Below are positions 1 to 8,965 of a DNA stretch of 64,000 nucleotides, in pieces (within the stretch, counting starts at the first letter, position 1; each line of letters begins with the position of its first letter). Source of the stretch: Amoeboaphelidium occidentale (Eukaryota > Aphelidiomycota > Aphelidea); NCBI GenBank assembly GCA_023515795.1, contig JALGPX010000006.1, positions 99,421 to 163,420 on the forward strand. Direction: 5' to 3'. The notes beneath the pieces were generated by a model. It saw nothing but the letters and a program-made list of their open reading frames with translations, searched no databases and was not told the origin of the DNA. The position numbers and the translations under genes are program-made.

Positions 1-383
1 TTGGATCCCAATGATGGATTTAATGCCTTCAATGGTCCACTGAGTTGTCTGGAGTGTTTCTTGACAGTTTCCCAAGCAGAATTCGTTGACATTTTCTAGA
101 CAAAAGGAAGCGGATGTTGTTTCAGGGGAAAATGGGCCTATTAATACGTTAGTTCTGGTTTAAGGCGTCAGATTAAATGATCAATATCACGGATATATAT
201 GATGACGTTGTTAACAGTGCTAAGACGTCACATACAATATCAATGTGATCATTAAATTTACGTGAAACTGATCTTTGAGCAAAACCATTTCCTTTAAATC
301 CTAAAATATTCCATTTCCTGTTGCGTGAAGTAAAAAAGCACGCCGTTTCAACCAAAGTTCGATCGCAACGTCTTTTCCGAAAG
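1..383. other. upstream/intergenic stretch, no supported gene
   Basis: No convincing gene is visible. A short forward frame is open from the window edge to a TAG at 97-99 and could be the last 32 codons of a gene starting outside, but it has no recognisable motif. The stretch just before 384 should contain the promoter and 5' UTR of the helicase gene. Confidence 0.3.
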
Positions 384-2687
384 ATGCCGCACTATGTCAT
401 GAACACCGTTCCACTTGACATGCCCTTCAAACCATACACGGGCCAAGTGAAGATAATCACTAATGTACTCTTTTTTTGTATAAAACCTAAGTTTTAGCTT
501 CTGAGGGCATTTAATGAATCGGAGCACGCAGTCATAGAATCTCCTACAGGAACTGGAAAATCTTTAGCGTAATCCATTCCGCTGGGAAGTTTTAATTTTG
601 AAAGTTTACTATGTTCCGTGTTGGCGTGGCAGCAAAAGCATAATGCAGAGCTGATGGCGAACATTTCAGAGGAAAAGCGCAAGAAGCAGAAAATAGTTTA
701 TGAAGAATACGCTTATAAAGAGACAGATGAGAAAAGTAAATACTTTGGAAAGGGAGACGATGCTGATGATGATTTTGTCGAACCAATTATGCAGAAAATC
801 AAAGAAAGTCCTGAGCCTGTCGAAGAAGAGTTGAAACAAAGCGATCGTGTTAGAATTTACTTTGGAACAAGAACGCACAGACAAATTGCACAAATTGTTA
901 AAGAACTCCGCAGTACAGTTTACAGGCCTAAAATGTCTGTTCTTGGTTCTAGGGATCAGTATTGTGTGCATCCTGCTGTCAGCAGAGCAAGCAATAAGAA
1001 CGAAGAATGTAACAATTTACTTGAGAAAGATGGCTGCAGATATTTCGATAGGCACAAGAATCTAATTGCGCATTCGGATATCAAACCTGGTCATGCTCTA
1101 GAAGTTTGGGATATTGAAGATTTGCAGCAACTTGGTAAGAAAACAAGAGGATGCCCATATTATGCCGCTAGGGCCATTTCTAAAGTTGCTGATATCGTGT
1201 TCTGTCCATATCAGTATTTAATTGATGAAAGTACCAGTTCTTCTTTGGGTTTAGGATTGAAGAATTCAATCATAATTCTAGATGAGGCACACAACATTGA
1301 AGATGTTTGTAGAACCGCATCCAGTCTTGAAATCTCTGATGCTGAATTAAAATATGTCAAAGAGCAACTAGAAGAAGTTGCAGAAAAATTCAAAGATACT
1401 GAGAAGCAAATGAAAAAGTTGGCTTATCTTGTTGACTGTTTACTGTCATGGGCCGGTGAAAAGTCTAGACAGAATGTTTCAAGTTTTGACAATGACACTC
1501 ACATTTTCTCTCAAAGTGAAGCATGCGAAATGTTGCACAAGGCTGGAATCAGCAAGCAAATCTTACCAGAATTGAACGAGGCAATATCAGAAATCTTAAA
1601 CTTACAACAATTAGCAGAAAGTGATAATGCATATGTATTCCCGAAAGCTGTAGAGCGTTCATCAAGAGATATATTGAACTTGGTCAAAAATCTGCTGGAT
1701 GAGAACAAGAAGGCAGCAGATGATTACAAGATTGCTATTCAGAAGAACATTTCAGATGAAAATGCAACCATGACGATTTGTTTCTGGTGTCTTAATCCTG
1801 CAGTTGCATTTAAAAGACTGACAGATAATGCAAGATCCGTTGTTTTAGCTTCAGGAACATTGTCCCCGCTACAAGGATTTTTTACTGAACTAGGCTGTAA
1901 TTTCAAGTATGTTGTTGAGTGCAATCATGTTGTCGGACAGGACCAGGCATGGATATCTCAACTAAGCTGCAGTCCTCGGAATGTTCAAATTACCGGAACA
2001 TACACAGAATGTGAGACTTTTCAGTATCAAGACGCAATTGGTCAAAGCTTGCTACAAATTTGCTCGACTGTTGGTGCGGGAGTACTTTGCTTTGTGACCT
2101 CGTATTCTCTTCTTGACAAACTGCTAGACAGGTGGTATTCCACAGATATTCTTTTTAAACTGGAACAGATTAAAAAGATTGTAGTTGAGCCTCGAGACTC
2201 TAAAGGATTTGATGATTTGATTGCTGAATATTATGAGCACATAAACAATGGTGGTGGTGCATTGTTCTTTGGTGTGTTTCGTGGAAAGATCAGTGAGGGC
2301 ATCGACTTTGCTGATGACTATGCAAGGGCCGTTGTCACTGTTGGTCTTCCTTTCCCTCATTTAAAGGATATCAAAGTGAAGTTGAAACGAGAGTACAATG
2401 ATAATAACAAGAAGAACAAGTTGATGTCCGGATCCGAATGGTACACTGTACAGGCTTACAGAGCTTATAATCAGGCACTTGGAAGATGTATTAGACACAA
2501 AAACGACTGGGGCGCTGTTATCATGCTTGATTCTCGACTTGGTAAGAAGAATTCAATTGATAAACTTCCAAGATGGGTCAGAGACAGAGTTAAATGCTAC
2601 GATAAGTTTGAAGATTTTGAAAAAGAATTGAAGCAGTTTACTGAACATCATCAGTCAATAAGTTGTGCGACTACTGAAGCTAACTAA
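384..2687 (+). CDS. BRIP1: FANCJ/BRIP1-type XPD-family DNA helicase
   Basis: This is an ATP-dependent 5'-3' DNA helicase of the FANCJ/BRIP1 branch, which in animals acts in interstrand-crosslink repair and replication through DNA structures in the nucleus. I read three exons (384-464, 498-568, 605-2687) with 33- and 36-nt GT-AG introns, giving 744 aa. Walker A (ESPTGTGKS) sits at the end of exon 2. The four Fe-S cysteines follow (CVHP, EECNN, DGCRYF, GCPYY). The DEAH box is LDEAHN and motif VI is QALGRCIRH. The run LAWQQKHN after Walker A and FWCLNPAVAF are close to vertebrate BRIP1 and separate it from CHL1/DDX11 and RTEL1. It ends soon after the helicase core, so the long C-terminal BRCA1/MLH1-binding tail of human BRIP1 is absent. 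ATGs at 384 and 399 are in frame; the first is used. Confidence 0.9.
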
Positions 2688-2716
2688 TTGAATATATTCT
2701 TTTTGATCACGACGGC

Positions 2717-4651
2717 ATGCCCAGGTTCTTATCGCGACAAGCAAGGACCGCTTTGCTATGCTTAATAGCTCTAATTGCTTTCATATGGTGGGACACAGCT
2801 ACAGATTCTACCAAGTCATCCAGCGAGATGGAGAGACTCAGTATTTTGGACAAATTACGGAATTACAATGTTTCGGAGGTTCTCAAAAGGAATACTACGA
2901 TTGCTTCAGAGTACAGCAGGCGATGGATTTCTGATAAACTGGGGGAGTTTAGGAACCCTAATGATGATGTATATTACACAAACGTTTCTGGCATCTTCAA
3001 GCGAGAGGTTCATGCATGGAATCTTACTAATTATGACGCACATAGCATAAATGTCACAGACGCAATTAATAATCGAAATGCACTTACTATTGAGGCTGAT
3101 GGGTCAAATTTTATTATGGATATTGGGTTACAGGAGAACCAAACTTCATTTGATGACTACAACTTCGTATTTGGCCGCCTTGTTTTGAGTCACACTGAAG
3201 GGGATCCTAAACCGATAATGATGAATTTCGCAGGATTTCACGAGCTTAAAAACGGTACGATATCGTTTGTTTCAAATCAGCACGGCCTTGGAGATTATCT
3301 AACAGATCTTGCATCAATTTTACCCGGAAACACAACGAAATACTGGAGTATCTTACAAGCAAGACGCGATTATTTCATTCGCGAGGTAGAAAAGGAAGAT
3401 AGCTTTTCTGCGGATAATGAGTCTTTGAAATATGAAACATCTTGCGCTGTTATGGGATTGATCAAATTGAAGCCATTAAGTTGTCCAAATGGCTGTGAAT
3501 TTAGTGACGTGGATGAGCTGCAACAAGAAATAGTGTCACCAAGGTTTCTACCTACAAAGATTCCATTTCAATGGCCCGCGCTTGATGCGATTGAGTTGAT
3601 TTCGCCGAATTGCCTTTTGCAAATTAATTCAACATCCAAAGCATGGGAAGATTTTATTATTGAAGCTATTCCTATGCCTGTTTTATCCCGCAAGATATCT
3701 CATTTCCTGCTTATTATATTATTATGTTCTTTGGTTGATATGTTCTTGTTTCACCTACAAACGAAAACAACAGCTGAAAGAAATGAGACAAAGTTTTCCT
3801 TCTCGAGCTTTGCTATGCTTGCCTTGATAAGTTCAACATCATCTCTTGTTATATTATCTAGAGGCTCGGACGATTCTCGCACTCTTCTCATTGTCTCAGC
3901 TGTGAGTTTCACAAGATTTTTAATCTTCTCATCATATGAAATGAGATTTGTCGTCGCGATATTTCGTTCTTGGATGCGCTCGATAGGAAGTGAAGGAAAT
4001 ATTAGGAGAGACTTGGTTCTTATTTATTGTTCTTTTTATGTGGTTATGTTTATCGAAATCATTTCGTTTGGATACTTTGGCACGTACTTTAAAATTGCTC
4101 TACTCTTTATTAATTATTCATTTTGGTGGCCGCAAATATTAAAAAACTTGCAAGATAATTCTGTTCCGGCATTGGATTCTTCGTTTATACTTGGCTATTC
4201 ACTTACAAAACTTTTAATACCGCTGTACTTCATGGCATGTCCTTTCAACTTCCTGCTTTTACCTTTGAAGTCCAGCGCTGGGGTTTACCTTGTTCTTTGG
4301 GTGATGCTTCAAATTTCGATCTTAATCGCTCAATTATCATTTGGTCCGAAATGTATCATTTATGGTTTAGTGGGTAAAAGACTTGGAAAAGCACTCGATG
4401 AAATGATGTTCCCTAAAGTTTATGACTACTATCGACACTTACAAAACAAAAAGGAAGATGATCTGGAAAGCGGTTCATTGATTCCGGTGGATGTGAAATG
4501 CTCTGTATGTTTCGAAGAGTTTGGTGAAGATAAAGACGATTTATCGCAAACTATGATAACTCCTTGCAACCATTTATTCCACGAGTCTTGTTTGAGGAGA
4601 TGGATGAAGCGTCGAAGCTTGTGTCCAATATGCCGTTCTAGTTTGCCTTGA
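2717..4651 (+). CDS. Dsc1/Tul1-like multi-pass RING-H2 E3 ubiquitin ligase
   Basis: A 644-aa single-exon membrane protein. It has an N-terminal signal-anchor (residues about 10-26), a long N-glycosylation-rich luminal region (many NxS/T), a block of six or so hydrophobic segments (about 325-560), and a C-terminal RING-H2 finger from residue 595 with the order CSVC, CNHLFH, SCLRRW, CPIC. This matches the Golgi/endosomal Tul1/Dsc1 E3 ligases, which ubiquitinate membrane proteins and, in fission yeast, support SREBP cleavage. It starts only 29 bp after the helicase stop on the same strand. A plant or animal-type homologue of the same architecture cannot be separated from the fungal one by eye, so no symbol is assigned. 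The RING is complete, with all metal ligands present. Confidence 0.8.
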   Translation: MPRFLSRQARTALLCLIALIAFIWWDTATDSTKSSSEMERLSILDKLRNYNVSEVLKRNTTIASEYSRRWISDKLGEFRNPNDDVYYTNVSGIFKREVHAWNLTNYDAHSINVTDAINNRNALTIEADGSNFIMDIGLQENQTSFDDYNFVFGRLVLSHTEGDPKPIMMNFAGFHELKNGTISFVSNQHGLGDYLTDLASILPGNTTKYWSILQARRDYFIREVEKEDSFSADNESLKYETSCAVMGLIKLKPLSCPNGCEFSDVDELQQEIVSPRFLPTKIPFQWPALDAIELISPNCLLQINSTSKAWEDFIIEAIPMPVLSRKISHFLLIILLCSLVDMFLFHLQTKTTAERNETKFSFSSFAMLALISSTSSLVILSRGSDDSRTLLIVSAVSFTRFLIFSSYEMRFVVAIFRSWMRSIGSEGNIRRDLVLIYCSFYVVMFIEIISFGYFGTYFKIALLFINYSFWWPQILKNLQDNSVPALDSSFILGYSLTKLLIPLYFMACPFNFLLLPLKSSAGVYLVLWVMLQISILIAQLSFGPKCIIYGLVGKRLGKALDEMMFPKVYDYYRHLQNKKEDDLESGSLIPVDVKCSVCFEEFGEDKDDLSQTMITPCNHLFHESCLRRWMKRRSLCPICRSSLP

Positions 4652-4698
4652 CATTCCTTCGAAGAATCTTCTTTTGATTCACAAGAGATATCACAAAT

Positions 4699-5219
4699 AT
4701 GAAGCTCGTCAGGTACATTTCTACATGTCGCTAATATGGTTAAATAATAAAGATTTCTTATGAAGCTTAACCAGGAGACTGTGACCGTGGAGCTGAAGAA
4801 TGGAACCATTGTGCACGGAACCGTCGTTGGTAAATTGGCACAATCGAATCTCGCTCAATTCCTTTATAGGCGTGGATATGACGATGAATACTCACTTAAA
4901 GACGGTGAAGATGACAGTTAAAGGCAGAGACCCAGTTACTTTGGATAGTTTATCATTGCGCGGAAGCACAATACGTTATTTCATTTTACCGGATTCATTG
5001 CCATTGGACACACTTCTTATTGATGACCGTCCTAAGCTTAAAGCCAAGACGAAAGAAAACGGTTGGTTTTATTATTATTACAATCTCATTTTTAGTTGCT
5101 CTGGATCCTGATCGTAGTAGAGGCCGTGGTAGAGGTAAAATTTCCAACCCGAGAAGAATGCTGATCAATTAGGTCGCGGAAGAGGCAGAGGACGTGGTGG
5201 AAGAGGAGGTCGAGGATAA
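4699..5219 (+). CDS. SMD1: small nuclear ribonucleoprotein SmD1
   Basis: Core Sm protein of the spliceosomal U snRNPs, forming the heptameric ring on snRNA. Five exons (4699-4712, 4753-4829, 4870-5061, 5096-5134, 5173-5219) are separated by 40-, 40-, 34- and 38-nt introns and give 122 aa. The start [20 protein letters not shown] and Sm1/Sm2 residues ([19 protein letters not shown]) are those of SmD1. The C-terminus is the expected RG-repeat tail (RGRGRG), the usual target of arginine dimethylation and SMN-type assembly. The first exon is only 14 nt long. It follows the RING ligase on the same strand by 47 bp. Confidence 0.95.
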
Positions 5220-5481
5220 ATCAAAAATAAAGCATTGTTTTATTATCAGACAAGGATTTTGGGGATATGTTAAGTTTCGCGGTGCTAGGATCCTCTGCCA
5301 GGTATATTTTGAGATTCGAAATGTAGATGAGCTTATGACAGTGTAAGTGGGATATGCAGTGCTGTTACAAAAATCTAGCGATTTTAAAACATCAAAAAGG
5401 GACTGATAGAGTTGCTCAAAGATCACTGCAGTCATAACAACACTATCTTTATCCGATTCCTTGTTCTTGAATGCCAAAAAA

Positions 5482-5553
5482 TGTCTTAGCCGGGACTCGA
5501 ACCCGGGTCTACCGCTTGGAAGGCGGCAATAATAACCCCTATACCACCAAGAC
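5482..5553 (-). tRNA. tRNA-Gly (anticodon TCC)
   Basis: A 72-nt cloverleaf on the minus strand. The acceptor arm GTCTTGG pairs with CTAAGAC and the discriminator is A. The anticodon stem CCGC/GCGG carries the loop CTTCCAA with anticodon TCC. The B box is GGTTCGAGTCC. No intron. It is convergent-side neighbour of SmD1 and lies 180 bp from a second tRNA-Gly on the opposite strand. Confidence 0.95.
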
Positions 5554-5733
5554 ATTGATTATGTAGTTTTTTGTGAGAACATGGCTCGAGTACCGATGGC
5601 AGTCTTGACGTTAAGAAAATTGCGCCCCTTTAAATTATAGATCCTTTCCTTTCTGTTGCAGCGATTCAAATTCAAGCAGCCCTTTCTCTTTAGTCTCGCT
5701 TCATAATCCCATGGAAAATTTCTTTTTCACCAA

Positions 5734-5814
5734 GTCTTGATGGTTCAGTGGTAGAATTGCCGCCTGCCAACAGGTAGTGCGCGGTAGGCCCGGGTTCGAT
5801 TCCCGGTCAAGACA
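5734..5814 (+). tRNA. tRNA-Gly (anticodon GCC) with a 10-nt intron
   Basis: The acceptor arm GTCTTGA pairs with TCAAGAC, followed by discriminator A at 5814. A box TGGTTCAGTGG and B box GGTTCGATTCC are intact. The anticodon stem GCCGC/GCGGT encloses CTGCCA plus extra bases. Removing 10 nt (ACAGGTAGTG) directly 3' of position 37 gives a normal 71-nt tRNA with a 7-nt loop. Position 37/38 is the canonical site of nuclear tRNA introns removed by the tRNA splicing endonuclease. Confidence 0.92.
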
Positions 5815-5884
5815 TTTTTGCTAGTTACCACTACCGTTTTTGCCTCTTCCATAGATTTCTGTGTTCCATCTTTTTTGTTTGGAG

Positions 5885-6531
5885 ATGAGTGGCTCGAGCA
5901 TAACAAAATCGCTACAAGATTCAACTTTCACGTCAGAGGAGATGGAATTTATGGCGATGGAAGAACTTGTGGCAATAATACCTAAAGTGAAGGTTGGAAA
6001 GATATCCTGTTTACAGGGTGATTTTGGTCCTCTACGACCACCATTCAGAGCAGAAGTCCCCTTGTGGATGGCAATAGAATTGAAAAAGAGAGACCATTGT
6101 AGAATTTTAGCACCGGAATGGCTTGAAACAGGCAATTTTATACACGGATAACTAATATATGACATTAGGATGGCTCAGGGACAGGTTACAAGATGAAAAG
6201 CAAAAATCGACATTCTCAGACCTGCCTTTCCGCTACATTGAAATCTCAAAACTTCTTCTCGAGCATGCGGCTGATGACCTACCGGAAGCTGCAGAGTTGC
6301 GATCACTGCTACATGACATTCAACAGCATCGAAGCAGAAAGATACGAAAAGGTCTAAAATACATTAATCCTCATTTAATTCAGGTTTCAAGAATAATTTA
6401 TTGTTGCTTATGTTTAGATGAATAACATTGGCTCGATGGAGATCAACCAAGTAAGAACTGTATTTACACGTGCAATGAGAATGGAGCATGACTTTGAAAT
6501 CAGCACAGCAACTGATGGATTTAACGAATAA
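5885..6531 (+). CDS. PSF2: GINS complex subunit Psf2
   Basis: Psf2 is one of the four GINS subunits that, with Cdc45 and MCM, form the CMG replicative helicase. Three exons (5885-6131, 6169-6383, 6418-6531) give 191 aa. Diagnostic runs are EELVAIIPK, GDFGPLRP, EVPLWMAIELKKR, APEWL and ISKLLLEHA. The first intron (37 nt) begins GC rather than GT. Splicing there restores exactly the 20-residue spacing between the EW and TF landmarks seen in human PSF2, whereas reading through hits a stop. The start could instead be the ATG at 5942. The stop overlaps the 3' end of the convergent minus-strand gene. Confidence 0.92.
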
Positions 6532-6799
6532 ATCTGTTGATAGTCTGCATTATTCCGCCACTGAAAGCGCTGAAAGTCGCGAGAATACTTCCGGAATAGC
6601 GATTCAGTATTGCTTTTGCTAGAACCATTCCCGCAACTCTGGAAATGATCGGAACCAAAATTATGAGGGTTCTTCTAATCTTTTTCATCTCGGCCTTCCA
6701 TAATTCCTCCTCCCAGTCCTCATCCATCGGCTGCCACAGGGCAACATCCTTCAATCGCCGTGGTAAAGTATCGATTGATGAGCTCTCGTTTTCTGCCAT
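6521..6799 (-). CDS. small single-pass membrane protein, unknown
   Basis: A 92-aa reading frame from the ATG at 6799. An acidic N-terminus is followed by WQPMDEDWEEELWKAEMKK and one hydrophobic segment (about residues 45-62). I do not recognise the family. The start is chosen because it places the gene 49 bp from the divergent TMEM107-like start at 6849; a longer in-frame version would run over that gene. Its 3' end overlaps the Psf2 3' end by 11 bp on the opposite strand, unusually tight even for this window. It could be a mitochondrial or ER tail-type protein; nothing in the sequence decides this. Confidence 0.5.
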   Translation of the reverse strand: MAENESSSIDTLPRRLKDVALWQPMDEDWEEELWKAEMKKIRRTLIILVPIISRVAGMVLAKAILNRYSGSILATFSAFSGGIMQTINRFIR

Positions 6800-6848
6800 C
6801 AAGGTTGTTTCAGCAAAAAAATTGTGGACTACGTAATAACAAGAAGAA

Positions 6849-7317
6849 ATGTCGATACTTATTCCAACTACGAGGAAATTAACAATGGTCACATTTGCTT
6901 GTCGATTTATATCGCACATCTTGAACTTTGTCGTTGTGTGCTTACTCTTCTTTCAAGTAACAAGTCCAACAATACCCATCATTGATAAATCTTCGTAACA
7001 TGATATATTCACTTCGATCTTTTACGATATAGAACTTTGGGAGCTATTTCTGCCTTCTTTATCTTTAATGTATTCTTAATGGTATCTTTTTTGTCAGGTC
7101 GGACAATGTTCAATGTTGGCTTAAATGTTCTGCACGTCACGCTTTCTAGTATTTCGTCGATTCTCCTAGCGAAGGCTTTAGCTGGAGCATGGGAAACAAG
7201 TGTTTACTGGTTTATATTCTATTTTACAATGTAAGAAGTTTACTCAGATTCCTCTAACAATTAAGGCTCATTCAGGTGATATTCGAGATGGTTCATCTTC
7301 CTCCAATAAAACTGTAA
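6849..7317 (+). CDS. TMEM107: TMEM107-like ciliary transition-zone membrane protein
   Basis: Three exons (6849-6994, 7033-7230, 7266-7317; introns 38 and 35 nt) encode 131 aa, close to the 140 aa of human TMEM107. Four hydrophobic segments are visible. The landmarks FLSGRTMFN and the later YWFIF match the vertebrate FLSG-MFN and YWYIF positions and spacing. In animals TMEM107 belongs to the MKS module of the ciliary transition zone, which gates membrane protein entry. Its presence implies that this organism builds a flagellum. The last exon ends 3 bp before the end of the convergent F-box gene. The call rests on short motifs in a hydrophobic protein. Confidence 0.7.
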
Positions 7318-7320
7318 TCT

Positions 7321-8856
7321 CTATTCAAAATCAAAAATCTGTAAGCCACGCTTTGTACCAAGAAAAATACAAGTTTCTGACAATGAAACGCATGAAAGAC
7401 CTCCATCAGGGATCTCTAGGTTCCATATAGGATTAAAAATACGACTGTCCCAAACAACCAAATTATTGTCTTCTCCAATAGTGACCAAATGAAGACTGTC
7501 AACATCCAGTGAAATAATTGAGCCATCGTGGGCACAGCATTTTTTAATTTGCTTTCCCGAAGCGGTATCAAAAACACGAACGACAGAATCGCAGCCTCCA
7601 GTAAATAAAAGTGGTGCGTCCAGTTTCAAGGTCGATTCATATATCTTTGAAGACGTTTTGAGGCAGGTCGTGTAGCCAATATTCTGATGCTCAACTTCTT
7701 CTTCGATTGACATGGTTTCTGTGTCCCAGATAATGATTTTTGAGTCTTCTGAGCAAGTGAACAGTTTTGTTTTCGATTTGGAATAGGAAGAGAGGTGCAC
7801 CTGATTTACCAAGGCGTTGTGACCATTCAGGGTATAACATTTTGATGCTTTAATATTGCAGACTCTTGTTACACCACTAGCAGTACCACTAACAAGAAAA
7901 GTACCATCAAAATCCAGTGAAATAACTCCAGACTGATGAACAACAAACTCCCGAACACATTCTCCTGAATTCAAATTCCACAGTTTCACTAGGCCGTCAG
8001 TTAGACCGCTTGAAAATATTTTGCACTTGTCAATAACCAAAGCTGAAACTGGTCCATCGTGCGCTGCTGCAATTTGAAGATGAAGTTTCATATCGCTCTT
8101 ATGCCATACCGAAATAGATCCATCTTCGAATCCAGCCACTAAGAGATCATGAGCATACTGAAAACATGTGACAGGATACTCAGTTGTCAAAATCGTTGTT
8201 CTGAAATTTCTATATCGCCAATTTCTCTCCACAAGTAATCTACTCTTATAAACACCCTTCCAATTGACATTCAAATGAGAGCATTCATCGTCTGAATTTC
8301 CCTCAGATTGCATTGATGTGGCTCTAGGACGAGGAACCATTAACGGTAAACCCCATCCACACTTCTTGCATTGCTTTTCGATGTGCTGAACGCATATTCT
8401 GTGCCAGACTCCACTATCATTCGCCAATTGATTCCATCTTTTCGACACACATGCAGCTCTGCACAATGCCTTGGCGTCCAATAGAGAAAGAATGTGAATA
8501 GAAATTTCTGCAGGAAGAAGAGACAAGATATCAACTTTCAGTAATCCGGGGAGATTGTTGTAAAGATATGTCAGTTGGGGTATGCAACTTTGTTCCAGGA
8601 TTCCGGATAGAATAGCCTCTCTTATCTGACCCGAAGAGCTTTGATAAAAGCTAAGAACATCTTTGACCCGTTCTTTGTCGCTCTGTGAATTCAGCGCTGA
8701 TATTAATCGTTCTGATGGTTGAACAGGCTCCTGCTTTTGTGCTTCGGGAAGATGTCTGCGACAAAACTTGGTGGGATGCAGCGACGATGTTGCTGAGTGA
8801 ATAGAGTTGAATTCCAGTTTTCGCTTTCTGTTTTCTGTCACTGGTAACGAGATCAT
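7321..8856 (-). CDS. F-box/WD40 protein of the Cdc4/FBXW7 type
   Basis: Substrate receptor of an SCF ubiquitin ligase. It is a single exon of 511 aa. An F-box occupies roughly residues 105-150 (LLPAEISIHILSLLDAKALC, VSKRWNQLA). The linker KCGWGLP is typical of fungal Cdc4/Pop proteins. About seven WD40 repeats follow to the C-terminus (for example VKLWNLNSGECV, IIIWDTE, VRVFDTASGK, VVWDS). The WD propeller binds phosphodegrons and the F-box binds Skp1. The APC3/CDC27 gene lies 109 bp upstream on the same strand, so subunits of two cell-cycle ubiquitin ligases are neighbours. Met30/Pof1-type F-box proteins are the main alternative. Confidence 0.8.
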   Translation of the reverse strand: MISLPVTENRKRKLEFNSIHSATSSLHPTKFCRRHLPEAQKQEPVQPSERLISALNSQSDKERVKDVLSFYQSSSGQIREAILSGILEQSCIPQLTYLYNNLPGLLKVDILSLLPAEISIHILSLLDAKALCRAACVSKRWNQLANDSGVWHRICVQHIEKQCKKCGWGLPLMVPRPRATSMQSEGNSDDECSHLNVNWKGVYKSRLLVERNWRYRNFRTTILTTEYPVTCFQYAHDLLVAGFEDGSISVWHKSDMKLHLQIAAAHDGPVSALVIDKCKIFSSGLTDGLVKLWNLNSGECVREFVVHQSGVISLDFDGTFLVSGTASGVTRVCNIKASKCYTLNGHNALVNQVHLSSYSKSKTKLFTCSEDSKIIIWDTETMSIEEEVEHQNIGYTTCLKTSSKIYESTLKLDAPLLFTGGCDSVVRVFDTASGKQIKKCCAHDGSIISLDVDSLHLVTIGEDNNLVVWDSRIFNPIWNLEIPDGGLSCVSLSETCIFLGTKRGLQIFDFE

Positions 8857-8965
8857 TGCGGAGTAAGGAGAGAATTTGCTGATCTTTTCGCATGTGATTC
8901 AAAGAATGAGGTGATTTTCGCACGGAATTTGATAATGCTTGCGACAGATTGCGAAGTCTATTGTT

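Noticed and set aside
1-99. possible C-terminal end of a forward gene
   Set aside because: Only 32 codons are visible and none form a known motif, so it cannot be told from chance.
173-355. 60-aa minus-strand frame upstream of the helicase
   Set aside because: No recognisable motif, no flanking exons, and it lies in the likely promoter region of the helicase gene.
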